A stretch of 64,000 bases of DNA from Gorsachius magnificus (taxonomy: Eukaryota > Chordata > Aves > Pelecaniformes > Ardeidae): positions 620,001-684,000 of the forward strand of contig CM067109.1 in assembly GCA_034008185.1 (NCBI GenBank). Direction: 5' to 3'. The number at the start of each line of letters is the position of its first letter. The stretch's first letter is position 1. Below the pieces are notes generated by a model, which searched no databases, was not told the origin of the DNA, and saw only the letters and a list, made by a program, of their open reading frames with translations. Both the position numbers and the translations under genes were made by a program. Below, one piece after another: positions 21,465 to 34,099 of this stretch.

Positions 21465-22140
21465 TCTCCACATTGTGATTTACCGCCATAACTTACACAA
21501 GTTTCATCTTTTATTTATTGTTCAAGTGCCTTTCCCCCAGAGGATTTCAGGGCAGTTTTAGTCCCAAGGCCCGTTTTTGCAGGCTTTCGGAGAACTTTCC
21601 CCACGTTACTGGCTTCATTTATTGCCTTCGGTTCCCCTATCCGTGCACGCAGATCTTCCCTGGGGTTTGAAGCCCAGCTGCTGGAGGAGCAACCCCCAGC
21701 TTAAGCCCCAAGGTCGGCTCAGGCACAGCCCAGGGCGCACGTCACCTATAGGTGTACGTCCAGCCCCGCGCGGGGCGCAGCGCCTGTCCTGCACCGCGCT
21801 TCGCCCAGGCGCAGGGAGCTCCCCTGCCCGGGGACGGGGACGGGGCTCGGGGCGGGGGCCTGCCGCGTGCTGGCCGCTTCGCCCTCCAAATTGCTGCGAT
21901 TTTTTTTCCTGCTCCGCGAGACACATCAGGCCTGATAAGCCCGGTGTATAAACGCTCCGTAATTGTTTTATAGTGGGAAAGCGAAGCGCTCCCACTTTGT
22001 CTGTACAAATCAAGCCCCCGCCCTCTGCCAGGGCGGCGGGGCAGCGGAGCTGAACCCCACCAGCCGCAGGGCTGCAGGGGCTGCGGGGGGCTCTCCCCTG
22101 CACCTCTCAATGCAGCGCAAATTTATTTACCCAGCGGGGT
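21465..22140. other. Mixed intergenic stretch
   Basis: 21470-21560 and about 21890-21990 are AT-richer, with CCGTAATTGTTTTATAG near 21957. Between them lies GC-rich sequence. No gene recognised. Confidence 0.35.
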
Positions 22141-22371
22141 GAGTTTGCACGTGAAATGATGGGGTGACCTCTAGGAGCAGTCCCGAGCTGCTCGGGGAGC
22201 CCGGGCAGAGCTGCAGGGGGGTCCATGCGAGCCGTGACCCCCCAAGCACGGCTGGGAAGGGTTGGTGGCAGGAGCAGGGCTGCGGCGCGGGGACGCTGCC
22301 AGTGCTGGGGTGCTGCGGCCGACCTGCGACAGTGCCCGGGAAGGGCGCAGGGGCCCAATCCGCGGGCGCTG

Positions 22372-22423
22372 TGAGTGGCCGTGCTTTACCTGGGGTCTGA
22401 GTGGCCGTGCTTTACCTGGGGTC
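22372..22423. repeat. Exact 26-bp tandem duplication
   Basis: TGAGTGGCCGTGCTTTACCT plus GGGGTC occurs twice in tandem without a mismatch, a recent duplication. Confidence 0.97.
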
Positions 22424-22779
22424 AGTACAGCAGTGCTGATTTACGCCCTGGCGGGTGCTGCCGGGCACACTGGCACCGCACAGCGTCCTCCCGCCCCCGA
22501 AACACGCAGCCCAGCCCCGTACCCCTGCCCATGCCACCGCAGTCAGGTCTGGGGGTACCGAGGGGGGTTTGGCGGCATCAATCCGGCCGGTGGCTCAGCG
22601 TGTTTCTTTCTGCAGGACCCCGCCGCATGCTGAGTTTGCAGAGGAAGGCAAACATGGACGAAATCGTCCCCATTTTCGAAGGCAAGCTGGCTCCGAACCT
22701 GCTGGCGAGGGAGCCCGCATTCCTGCCGAGGCAGAGGCGCAGCCCCGCGCTCATTACGCTGCTCCCAGATGAACAGTAA

Positions 22780-23050
22780 GTCTCGGGAACAGTACTTACA
22801 GCCTGTAATAATATTACTGCTCGGTCTGCTACATGGTCCCTCAGTCATTTTTTCAATTAAAAAAGGACCAATGCTCTATTAACCTTTTGCCTGCGACTCC
22901 ATTCTTCATGCAGCCGCGGGCCCGAGATTGCAAGCCATGTATTAAAAAAGGCATATATTACTGTAAACCATCTCCAAGTTTTCTGTCATTAGAAAGATGA
23001 AGTATCATTTTTTCATTTAAAAATACGAGACAGTTTATCAAATCCACCAC
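22780..23050. promoter_or_regulatory. AT-rich island, candidate conserved non-coding element
   Basis: Contains CTGTAATAATATTACTGC near 22802, TTCAATTAAAAAAGG near 22853, TGTATTAAAAAAGGC near 22937 and CATTTAAAAATACG. High complexity and no open frame. It directly follows the exon-like stretch at 22617-22776. Confidence 0.38.
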
Positions 23051-23054
23051 CTCT

Positions 23055-23425
23055 GAACTCGCCGGGAAATCTCTTTGTTACCCGAGAGGCAGGAGGCAGC
23101 GGGTGCGGAGCTGCCTGGCCCCCCGGGACGCTCGTGGGCTGCTGGGGCTGAGCCGTGGGGCTTGTGCTCGGGACCGGGGGCTGGCGATGCTTCCGACAGC
23201 CTGTCCCGTGCGGACGGACGTATTCCGCCTACAGAATCCTTTGGCAGGGAATGCCGGCAGCTCGAGTAAGCACCGTAAGCAATTCCGCTGTTTCCATCAG
23301 GCCGGTGCATGGATCCCAGGAAGGTTTGTGACCAGGAGCCGCTGTCCCTGGCCGTCCCACCCAGCCCTGCCCAGCCTGCCCCTTCCCCACGGCCCTTCCG
23401 TGGCCGGACAGCTTCATTGCGTGGA
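23055..23425. other. Intergenic, no gene recognised
   Basis: GC-rich sequence between the AT-rich island and the CR1 copy. Nothing recognised. Confidence 0.45.
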
Positions 23426-23430
23426 CGATT

Positions 23431-23916
23431 TGTTCAAGAAAGATGAGGAACTCCTAGAAAGAGTCCAGAGGAGGGCAACTAGGATGATAAAGGGACTGGA
23501 GCATCTCCCCTAGGAGGAAAGGCTGAGGGAGCTGGGCTTGTTCAGCCTGGAGAAGAGAAGGCTGAGAGGGGATCTCATCAACACCTACAAATATCTCAAG
23601 GGTGGGGGTCACGAGGACGCAGCCAGACTCTTCTCAGTGGTGCTCAGCGCCAGGACAAGGGGCCATGGGCACAGACTGAAGCAGAAGAGGTTCCAGTTGA
23701 ACGGGAGGAAGAACTTGTTGACTGTGAGGGTGATGGAGCCCTGGCCCAGGCTGCCCAGGGGGGCTGTGGAGTCTCCTTCTCTGGAGATCTTCAACCCCTG
23801 CCTGAATGAAGCCCTGTGTAACATGCTCTAGGAGAACCTGCTTGAGCAGGGGGGTTGGACTGGGTGATCTCCCGAGGTCCCTTCCAACCCTTGCAATTGT
23901 GTGATTCTGTGTGATT
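23431..23916 (+). mobile_element. CR1 LINE 3' fragment with end of ORF2
   Basis: Plus-oriented. Contains GAGAAGAGAAGGCTGAGAGG, GATCTCATCAACACCTACAA and GGTTGGACTGGGTGATCTCC, and ends in the octamer-like tail TTGTGTGATTCTGTGTGATT. The plus-strand frame at 23538-23831 (SLEKRRLRGDLINTYKYLKG) is the C-terminal part of CR1 ORF2, ahead of the untranslated tail. It is 5'-truncated, as is usual for CR1, and is the longest CR1 copy lying wholly inside the window. Confidence 0.96.
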
Positions 23917-23919
23917 TGA

Positions 23920-25860
23920 GGAGGGTTTCAGGGGGCAGAATTTGGCACACAGACCGTGCTGCTGTGCTCCGGGGCTGCGGCAGCGGTGGTGGGGCCCCAG
24001 CGTCCCATCCCATCGCCATGAGCGAGCACAGCCAAGCCCCTGCCCTCGCCCGGCCGCGGGACATGCTGGCTTTAATTTTGTTTCCAGGTTGATTTGTTGC
24101 TTTTATTCCTTTCTCGAGACACCAGCTACCGACTGTAAGTACAGAGACGTGTCAGACAAGTGCTTGTACATAACCCCCCAACACCCGTGCCTGTGTGGGT
24201 CTGTGGGGAAGGGCATCCAGCCTGGCAGCAGACACCAGAGCGACAGCCTCTTGGGAAGTTTGTCCCCAGGGCTTTAATTGGGGCCCCTCTTTTCCCGTGG
24301 AGGTGGCCTCAGGTTAAAGACAGCTTCTTATTCCATCGTTTTTTCCTGCAGAAGTTCCCATGGTCTCTACTTGGGGCATCTTTCACTCCTTCCTTGACAG
24401 GCTCAACATCTCAGGCTCTTGTAGCTGGTTTCTCTGCAGCGTATTTTTGGCTTGCAAGTAATTTTTATGGCTATTTTCTGTTCCCTCCCCGATTTCTCAG
24501 CATCCTTTTGGGACGTAAGTACCACAACAGGCAATAGCACTGCAATATCTGTCTGTAAGTGCCCCATGCTGAGATAGGAGCAGCTCGCCTCCTTCTCACC
24601 CACTGCGCTCACACTTAGCCAGGGCTTCCATTAGCCCATTTTTCCACCGCAGCTTTTTGGGTATCATGCTCCATTATTTATTTGAGGATAAACACCTAAA
24701 AGCTAGATGTTTTTCTGGGCCGTTGCCCCCCAGAGCAGCCTCCTCTGCAGTGATCCCCTGCTCACCTCCCCCGCCCGAGGCGATGCTGGAACGCGCCGGC
24801 CCGAGCATCCCTGCCGCCGTGGATCGCTGCTTTTACCCGGCGGTGGCTGCTGGTCCCCGGGGCTGTGCCCGGCACCCCGTGTGCCTGCCAGAGCCCTCGC
24901 TGGGGCACGTCCTAAGTGTTTGATGGCACGTAACATTGATTTTCACCTTTAGGTCTCACCGTTCCCTTCCAGCTCCTCGACGCTCTCCCTCCCTTTCTCC
25001 TTGCCGTGCCACTGGGTGGGCAGAGCCCTCTGCCCTGCCCCGCCGGTCGCTGTCTCACCCACTGGCTGGTCGCCTCTTTTCATTCCTTACCTCCTCCCTA
25101 ACCATCAGACAGCTGACGGTGAAGATCAATGTGCCTGAAGGAAATTTTATTTACTTTTCCTCCTGCGCGGGGAGACACCGTAGCCAATATCCCCGGCAAT
25201 AAATTTAATTCAGGTGCTTGCAAGGACTAACAGCGCTCCTGAGAGGAGCGGCTGACGCTGCGAGCGCTCAAAGGGCTTCTTTTAACTCCCTCCGTTTGGC
25301 AGCGCCTTGCATCACGGCGTTTTACATCCCAGAGTGCCCGAGCCCGGTGTGACGTGGAGCGGTGCGGCTGAGGGGCGTGCGGGAGCACACAAAACCCTTA
25401 ATAAAGGAATGACCGCTTCCAGGAGTGGGCAGCGGTTCAGCCCTCCCTGTCATCCACCCCCCCCGAAGCCAGGCTCTCTCCCGGCCCCGCAATTCCTTCC
25501 TTCCCGCGCCCTGCAGCCCTGGCCTCATGGCCGGGTTTGGGGGGGGACGGGTGGCTGCGGTACCCAGGGATGCTCAGCTCCCCCCAGCCCGCAGCCCGGG
25601 CACCGCCTGGCCAGCTCGGGCTCCGTGTCCTGGTTTTAGCCCGACGTCCCATCGCCCTCGTAATCTCCCCTCTCTCTCCGAGCTTACGTGGATTAGCAGG
25701 ACGCTTCGCATCAGCCGTAAACCTCCTCGATCCCGAATGACTCCTGGAATGGGATCAAACCCACCTTTTGTGGGGCCGTGGGCTTCTCCCCCGAGCTGCA
25801 GCTCGCCCTTCTCCCAGCCACGTCCTCCGGCCACGCTGTTAGCCCTCCCCTTGCTTACTC
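23920..25860. other. Intergenic, no gene recognised
   Basis: 24080-24680 is moderately AT-rich unique sequence with several GTAAGT-like strings (24132, 24515, 24553) but no coherent exon pattern. 24700-25860 is GC-rich. No protein family found. Confidence 0.45.
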
Positions 25861-25864
25861 GCCC

Positions 25865-26060
25865 CTAGATTTATTATGCTACAGTGATTGTGTTGAATTG
25901 CATTTGAAATCAATTAGCACAGGTACTCAGAGATGAATGTTCACGCTCTGAAAAAAGGTGATGAAAACATAGCATTTAAATAGAAATCAATTTCCCCTCC
26001 ATGTATTTCTTCCTAGCTGCTGCCCGAAATTAATAGTTTTTAGATATTTGTGCACGGCGA
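25865..26060. promoter_or_regulatory. AT-rich island, candidate conserved non-coding element
   Basis: Contains ATTTGAAATCAATTAGCACA near 25899 and AGCATTTAAATAGAAATCAA near 25971. Two ATCAAT cores of the cut/homeobox type 70-80 bases apart. No open frame. Confidence 0.38.
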
Positions 26061-26224
26061 GGAGACTCTCCCCTCGTAAAGCACTTCCCTCGCCTCCCTC
26101 TGCCTCCTCGGGCTGGCCGGGCACCGCTCGCCGCCGCCGCCGGTTCTGTTGCGCGCCGAGGCCGCCTTGTGTGCCTGAGCAGGGACAGGTCAGGAGCGGC
26201 CACGGTTGCCTCCGCCCTCCCCAC

Positions 26225-26400
26225 AGCCTGGTGACATCATTAGCCATTTCTCCATGGGAAACTATTTAATTCCAGCAATAATAAACACAGGAACTGCAGC
26301 AAATGAACCCCAGGCAGCTCCAGCGCTCGCCATTACCCGGTGGGCTTGATCTTTATCATAAACCTCCATGTACCAATTAGACTAACGACGAGCGGAGAGC
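26225..26400. promoter_or_regulatory. AT-rich island, candidate non-coding element
   Basis: Contains TGACATCATTAGCC, CTATTTAATTCCAGC, AATAATAAACACAGG and CCAATTAGACTAACG. Unique sequence with no coding signal. Confidence 0.33.
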
Positions 26401-26404
26401 CAAA

Positions 26405-27615
26405 ACGGGGAACGAGAGAGGGATTAAGCGGTCGTCCCTCCGGATCCCAGGGGCAGCGCCAACCTTCCCAGGCCCGGCAGGCAAGAGCGGGGCTGCATCG
26501 CCCAGCCCGCGGGAGCCTCCCCAGACCCCCACCGCCGTCCCAGCACCCGTGGTGAGCTGCGACTGCCCGGGCTGGGTTCCCACCTCGGGTCCAGCTCTGA
26601 CGACCGGTGGTGCCCCTCAGGCCATTTCTGTGCCCAAAGCTTGTGACAAAAAGACCCCAGCCCCCCAAAGCAGCTATTTATTTCTGCAGGGCACCTATCC
26701 AGGCACAGAGACTGGGGGTGGGCAGCCGGGGCGGCGGTGCCCCGTCGGTTCCCAGGAGGGTCACGGTGCGGGGAGCGGGGCGCCCAGCTGCTCAGCTCCT
26801 GCCCGTGCAGCCTGGGCTGGGGGTCTCCATGCGTGTCCCCCCCCTTCCAGTTACTCCAGTAAGGTGCTCCTGTCTCTGCCTTACAGTCATATACCTGGAT
26901 ATGCCACCAAAGTGGCGGACTTCTACCAAACAGTGCAAGAGCCGGAGGAAAAGAAGAGAAGAGGTGCGTTGGGGTACGTTTCCTCAAGAATTGTGCCCAA
27001 AGCGTTCTGCCCCCATGGAGAATGAGCTTTCTCTGGGCTAACACGCCTCTCTCACATCTCTGGTTCTTGATTTTAGCGTTTGCATGAGCATTCTGGCAGG
27101 TCAGTAAATAAGCAGCTGCTGAACCCGGAGCTTTACACATTCAGCTCAAACCATCCCACAGCCTGACTGGCTTCAAAGCCGCGGAGCTGGCAGGGTTTAG
27201 GGGCTGTCTGCCTGGAGGCCCAGGGCAGGAGCACCCTCCGGCTGCTGCGGGGCTCCACTCAGGCCCACAGTCCCCAGTTTTGGGTGGGAGGCGCGGTGCA
27301 CGCCGTCGCCGCGTGGCTTTTGGGACCCAGGAGGAGGCAGAAGGAAGGGGCCAGGGGTGGCTGGGGCACAGTCACAGCTCAGGGTGCTTTTCTGGCAAAT
27401 CCCCTCCAAAACCCCGGGCAGGAGGGCGGCGGGGGGGCATCGGTGCTTCCCCGGGGGCTGCTGGCAGCAGGGTGGGAGCAGAGGGTGCGGGTGGCTTCTG
27501 CTGTGCCCCTGCTTTTCCAGGCTGCCGGGGCTGAGCGGCGCTGAGCAGGGTGGCACGGGCAGCTCAGGCTGTTGCTGGCGGACACACTGGTTGTCAGGGA
27601 TAGGTTAACCAGCAG
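26405..27615. other. Intergenic GC-rich sequence, no gene recognised
   Basis: Frames of up to 238 codons overlap on both strands. None shows a domain. Confidence 0.5.
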
Positions 27616-27617
27616 TG

Positions 27618-27687
27618 CTAGGTTAATGGTTGGACTTGATGATCTTAAAGGTCTTTTCCAACCTAGACAATTCTATGATTCTATGGT
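27618..27687 (+). mobile_element. CR1-type LINE 3' end (very short)
   Basis: GGTTAATGGTTGGACTTGAT then GATCTTAAAGGTCTTTTCCA and an ACAATTCTATGATTCTATG tail. A different CR1 subfamily from the copy at 28790. Only the terminal 70 or so bases survive. Confidence 0.88.
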
Positions 27688-27689
27688 GG

Positions 27690-28785
27690 GGTTTGGTTTT
27701 TGCCACCACTTCCAGCCAGAGCAGCCCGATGCCACGCGAGGGTGGGCAGGGCTGGGCGGTGGCGGGGGCGAGGGGCCACTGCTGGGCTGGGGATGTCGGC
27801 ACCACCCTAAAACTCGACCCTGCCTTTCCCCAGCGCCTGCTCCCTCATCCCCAGCTCTTAATGGCAAGGCTCTTTCTAAACTGCGTGGCCACCAGAGGAC
27901 AAACATTTTAATACTGTAATCATTTCATTTATTATCTTCTTTAGCCCACAAAATCTAATCCCCAAATGTAAGCAAGCATCTGTCCTCTTCATTTACCGCA
28001 GAGGCATCGAATTATTGTTCAGCCCTCTGTCACGTCCTGATCCCTTCGATCCCATTTTCTATTAGTGTTATTATTAATCTCCTCCCATCATTTTTCTTCA
28101 CCATCTGTTTTACAGCAGGAGTCCTGTGCTCAGGCTGGCTCAGGCCAAGGACCATGAGCCTGGGACTCCCTGGCTCTGATCCTGACGGTGCCAACAGAGC
28201 GCTGGGTGATGCTGGGCGAGCCAGTCCCTTGACGTCCTCGTCACCCGGATGGAAGTAGGACAGCACGAGAACTGAGGTGCTGCGCTGCTGCTAAGGAAGG
28301 GCGGGGAAGATTCAGGTTCATTTTCTGGGAAACATGGGGAATTTTCCTAATGGCGAGGGTGGCTGAGCCCCAGCGCGGGTCTCCTGGAGCGGCTGTGGGA
28401 TCCCGTAGCTGGAGGTCTGGAGCCTGCCACCAACACGGGGGCTGACCGAGAGCCCCAGCACCTGCAGCGCAATGGCACGCTGTGTGACGGCGCATCCCCT
28501 CCTGCTTCGACCTCTGCCCTGCTGGTTTCGCTTGAGTCCCCCAGTTTTTACTGTTGGAAGAGATGGAAAACAGTTTTGTCCCTGCCCGCCCTCTGGTGAT
28601 GCTCAGGGCCTCACGGCCCCACAGGCTAATGGTGATGGGCCACCTGCAAGCCACAGCCACTGTATCCTGGCACCCGAGCTGTCGGCACCATCTCATGGAA
28701 GCAATTGGGTTGGTGCCTTTGCCCGTCGGTGTGCCCAGCTCAGCGCCGTGCCTGCCGGTACGTCCCGGCTGCGGCTCCTGGGCAG
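27690..28785. other. Intergenic, no gene recognised
   Basis: 27900-28110 is AT-rich unique sequence (TAATCATTTCATTTATTATC). The rest is GC-rich. No gene signal. Confidence 0.45.
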
Positions 28786-28789
28786 GGCT

Positions 28790-28867
28790 GGGTGAAGGGG
28801 GTTGGACTAGATGACCTCTAGGGGTCCCTTCCAACCCAAAACATTCTATGATTCTATGATTCTATGA
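28790..28867 (+). mobile_element. CR1 LINE 3' end (very short)
   Basis: GGTTGGACTAGATGACCTCT, GGGTCCCTTCCAACCCAAAA, then three ATTCTATG octamers. Canonical avian CR1 terminus, 5'-truncated to under 80 bases. Confidence 0.95.
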
Positions 28868-28869
28868 AG

Positions 28870-30690
28870 GCGATGATCACGGCTGGCTGCGGGCTCTGTT
28901 TTGGGACAGGGGCACATCAGCACCTCCACCCGGGCTGGCAGCACGAAGGGTTCTGCAGTGCTAAGTGCACGGGGGAGACATTGCAGCCGATGCCCTCATT
29001 TAAATCTGCTCCATTTTTTGTCCGTGTCTACCCTTTCTCTAGGAGAAAACAGCTCTTCAGCTCAGGCCCCCGGCTGCACAGATCAGGAATAAAAATTGTT
29101 CGCCGTTTTCTGTCTGTTCCCGGCCTCAGGTATTGATCACCTCTCCGTTTCCCCCGCTCCCAGCTCTATTCCTGCCACGGTGGATTTCTGGTTTATGCTT
29201 CTTGCCAGCAGCTCCTTCTGAAGCTTTCATCGGGCTCCTGCTTTGCCTCCCACCACCCTGCAGCTCCTGATGGCCCTTTCCTGGGCCTCCTGGCTGCCCC
29301 CCATCCAGCCCGGGCCCCGGCTGCCCGCTTGGGTCCCCGGCCGCTGCCGAGGAGCTGCTGGCAGAGCCGGTCTGTGCTGCTGGTGCCCAGCCTGTGTTCA
29401 AGCAGCCTTTCCTATTTTAATCCCGCTATCTAATTCAGCTTCTAACTAACTCCTCCGTGCCGCTATTACTCAGATTTGTATTCCCTTTTTTATTTTTAGA
29501 TATAGATATTTGCAAAAAGCAGTGATTTTTACCTCGGACTTTCACATGGTAATCACCAGCGACTTTGGGTAGGGCTGCGAAACTGAGATATGAAACCTTC
29601 CTGTACCCGTGGTACCACGCTGAAGGGGACTTTTGGGTAACCACCTGGGAGATGTTTGCTGATAGGGCTGTAAATGACAAACGGGTCCCCAGATCGCTGT
29701 CTGTCCTCCAGCCCCTGTGCTGAGGGGGTGCTGGATGCATTTGGTTTCCCGTGACCGTAATCTCCTTTCTGATTTCCTAATTTTGCCTTCTCTTTGCTGT
29801 GTTATTTGTTACCATCTGCGGCCAAGTACGGACTGGTAGAGTCAGAAATCAATTCAGCACTGGAGTTTCAGCCTCGGAAGAGCTCTACGGGAAAGGCCTG
29901 CCACCTTCCCAGGATAGCCTGTGACAGAAGATAAATCACTGCAGATTTTTTGCCAACATGCCATATTTCAAACTCATAATCAGTCCACTATCACCCTTAG
30001 GTTTCCTTCAGCACCGTGCGATCTCCTTCCAACTCCGTGTGATTTATGTTCCCAGGTACTGACACCAATTGTACATTTCTAATCCTCTCTTGTATAATTT
30101 CTCTTTGCTGCATTTCCTTAATTACCCTCTTGCTGACCTTCTTTTTCCTCCCTTGCTCCTCCTTCCAGCTTGCTCTTGGGCTTCCTTGCCCTCCATTGAC
30201 TCCCTCTCTCAATTTACAGCGTGAGCATGGTTTATGAACGCCCTCAAGCCCCGGTGACGCTGGGGTTTCGGGGGGGCGACATGTTCCCCAGGCTGGAGCG
30301 GAGGCGGGAGCAGCCCCTTGCCGGGCTTGGCAAAGACCCGCAGTGAAGGACGCGGGGAACTGCTCATCTGGGGTGGTTAAACCACCGCCGCATCCCGGCC
30401 CTGTGGGTAAATGACCCTGGACCTTGGCATCGGGCTTTGTCACCTCTGATGCCAGTAATCCCCAACAGCAAACGCGATGGACACCTCCCGCTTGGTCAGA
30501 GTGCAGAGGACCTGGGCCAAAACAACCACCGAGCCTGCGGCCGGGTTCTGCACGTCAACTCCAGGATCCTGGGTCAAGAAGGATGTGATTGATGCATATT
30601 AAAAAGTTTGGGCTGGTGATAGCAGGGAAGGGAAACACCGCAACGGCCCTTTTCTGGCCAGCTGCAACGAGGGGTTTGACCGCGTCCTGC
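28870..30690. other. Intergenic, mostly moderate-GC unique sequence
   Basis: 28950-29150, 29440-29660 and 29750-30240 have fairly balanced composition, unlike the GC-rich flanks. No frame matches a family. Holds no repeat that I recognise. Confidence 0.4.
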
Positions 30691-30697
30691 TGTCCTG

Positions 30698-31045
30698 ATC
30701 ATAGAATCACAGAACCATGGAATCTTTTGGGTTGGCAAAGCCCTTTAAGCTCCCCCAGCCCAACCGCCCCCCTACCCCTGCCATCCCACCCCCAAACCCT
30801 GGCCCTCAGCACCGCCTCTGCCCGGCTGTTAAATCCCCCCAGGGCTGGGGACTCGACCCCTTCCCTGGGCAGCCCCTTCCAGGGCCTGACAGCCCTTTGG
30901 GGAAGGAATTGTTCCCCAGGGCCAACCTCACCCTGCCCTGGCACAACTTGAGGCCGGTGCCCCTCGTCCCATCGCCCCTTCCCTGGGAGCAGAGCCCGAC
31001 CCCCCCGGCTCCCCCCTCCTCTCAGGCAGTTGTAGGGAGCGATGA
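30698..31045 (-). mobile_element. CR1 LINE 3' fragment
   Basis: Reversed CR1 tail ATCATAGAATCACAGAACCA followed by GGGTTGGCAAAGCCCTTTAA, running through CCTGGCACAACTTGAGGCCG to about GTTGTAGGGAGCGATGAGG. Same subfamily as the copy at 17337, but longer. Confidence 0.93.
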
Positions 31046-31049
31046 GGTG

Positions 31050-32200
31050 ATGGAGGTGTGCATCCTGGGGGGAAATGAGGATTGTTTGGGAAGGATAAGG
31101 CAGGTTTTGAGAATCAGGAGCATGCCGCATCCCATCGGCTCCTCCCGCTTTCTCCATGGTGGGCTGCTTTGGCCTCGGTGGGGAGATCTGTGCTGGCTGC
31201 AGCCGGCTCGAGTGTTGTCCCTCCCCCGTGCCGACTGGGGGGCTTGGCTTTCTCAAGATGAGTTTCTTTCCCTCTGTGTTCATCCAGTGGAAACCCTCAA
31301 AGCACAGAGGCAGAATTGGTTTTCCAAGGTTGACCAGCGACAGGGTGGTGATTAAATCATCGGGCTGGAAGACGTGGGGCAGCAGCTTTAATCTGTAGCT
31401 CTGCCTCAGACCTCCTGTGTGCCACCGGCCAAAGCATGCCATCTTTCTGGCCTAATTTATCTATAAAATGGTGCCTGCCACTCTCTCCGCTGTGCTCCAG
31501 GGAGGAGCTCGCCTTTTGATGCTACTTCATGTGATGCCCAACCTAGCCCAGGACTGCCAAGGCGGTAAATCCCAAGGGGAGGGCAGCCGGGGTGCTGCTC
31601 CGGGGCATGGGGAGGGCTGGGGCTGGATTTGCTGGGAGCTGGGCTGGGAGCCGGCGCGTCCGGCTGTGCCGCGGGGCTTTGCTGCGCTGCGGGACGGGGC
31701 TGTGCTTCCACCACCGCAGAGGGGCCAGAGCTGCCCGAGCCAGCGCGCCTCTGGCCCCGCTCCCCCACGTCCCCAGCCCATCTTGCGTATCCTGACTATG
31801 GTGGGTGGGTTCTTTTTCCCCTGCTTTTCTCTCTCCATCACCTCCTGGCTCTGGCTGTGGGCAGGCGAGGGGCCGAGGTGCCCGGGCAGCTGCAGCATGG
31901 GCTACCCTGCACCGTCCCGGGGCAAGCAGCAGCCCCGCGGGGGGAAATGCCCCGCTCAGGGCTCAGAGCTGCCGCCGGCTGCTTGCGGGAAGAGGAGGAG
32001 GAGTTGGATAACTCAGGCCAGGCTGAGGAAAGCACCCGAAGCCTCTGTTGCTCCTAGGGGATGTGCAAGCTGAGGTCCAGCCCAGCAGGTCTGTGTGCAG
32101 GAGAGGTCCCCGTCCCCACAGCGCTGGGCTCCGCGCGGGCAGAGCCTTCCTGCAGCTCTGCAGCCACCCCGGCTGGGCTGGGAGGGCTGCGGGGAGGGGG
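31050..32200. other. Intergenic GC-rich sequence, no gene recognised
   Basis: Overlapping frames on both strands with no recognised product. Confidence 0.5.
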
Positions 32201-32204
32201 GAAA

Positions 32205-32450
32205 TCACAACAGTTAACTTTAAGAAATCACTGGAACATCTTCTTCATAATTAATAAATGAAAAATGTTACTGCAGCTAATCAATAAAGTTGTTAGAGGG
32301 AATTGATCGGAGGGGGAACTCTTTTTGTGGGTACAATTTTTCACCTATTCAGAACAAAAGGCTCCCCAGGGTGCCATCAAACAGATCGGCGCTTGGGAGC
32401 CTGACCCAAACAGCAAAAAAAATAGAAAGACAATTAATTAAAACCTGAGA
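32205..32450. promoter_or_regulatory. AT-rich island, candidate non-coding element
   Basis: Contains ATAATTAATAAATG, GCTAATCAATAAAG and GACAATTAATTAAAACC within 240 bases, in unique sequence. Confidence 0.33.
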
Positions 32451-32454
32451 GAGC

Positions 32455-34095
<1,641 letters not shown>

Positions 34096-34099
34096 GTCA

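Noticed and set aside
23538..23831. 97-codon frame as a possible host gene
   Set aside because: It is the C-terminal part of CR1 ORF2 in a 5'-truncated copy.
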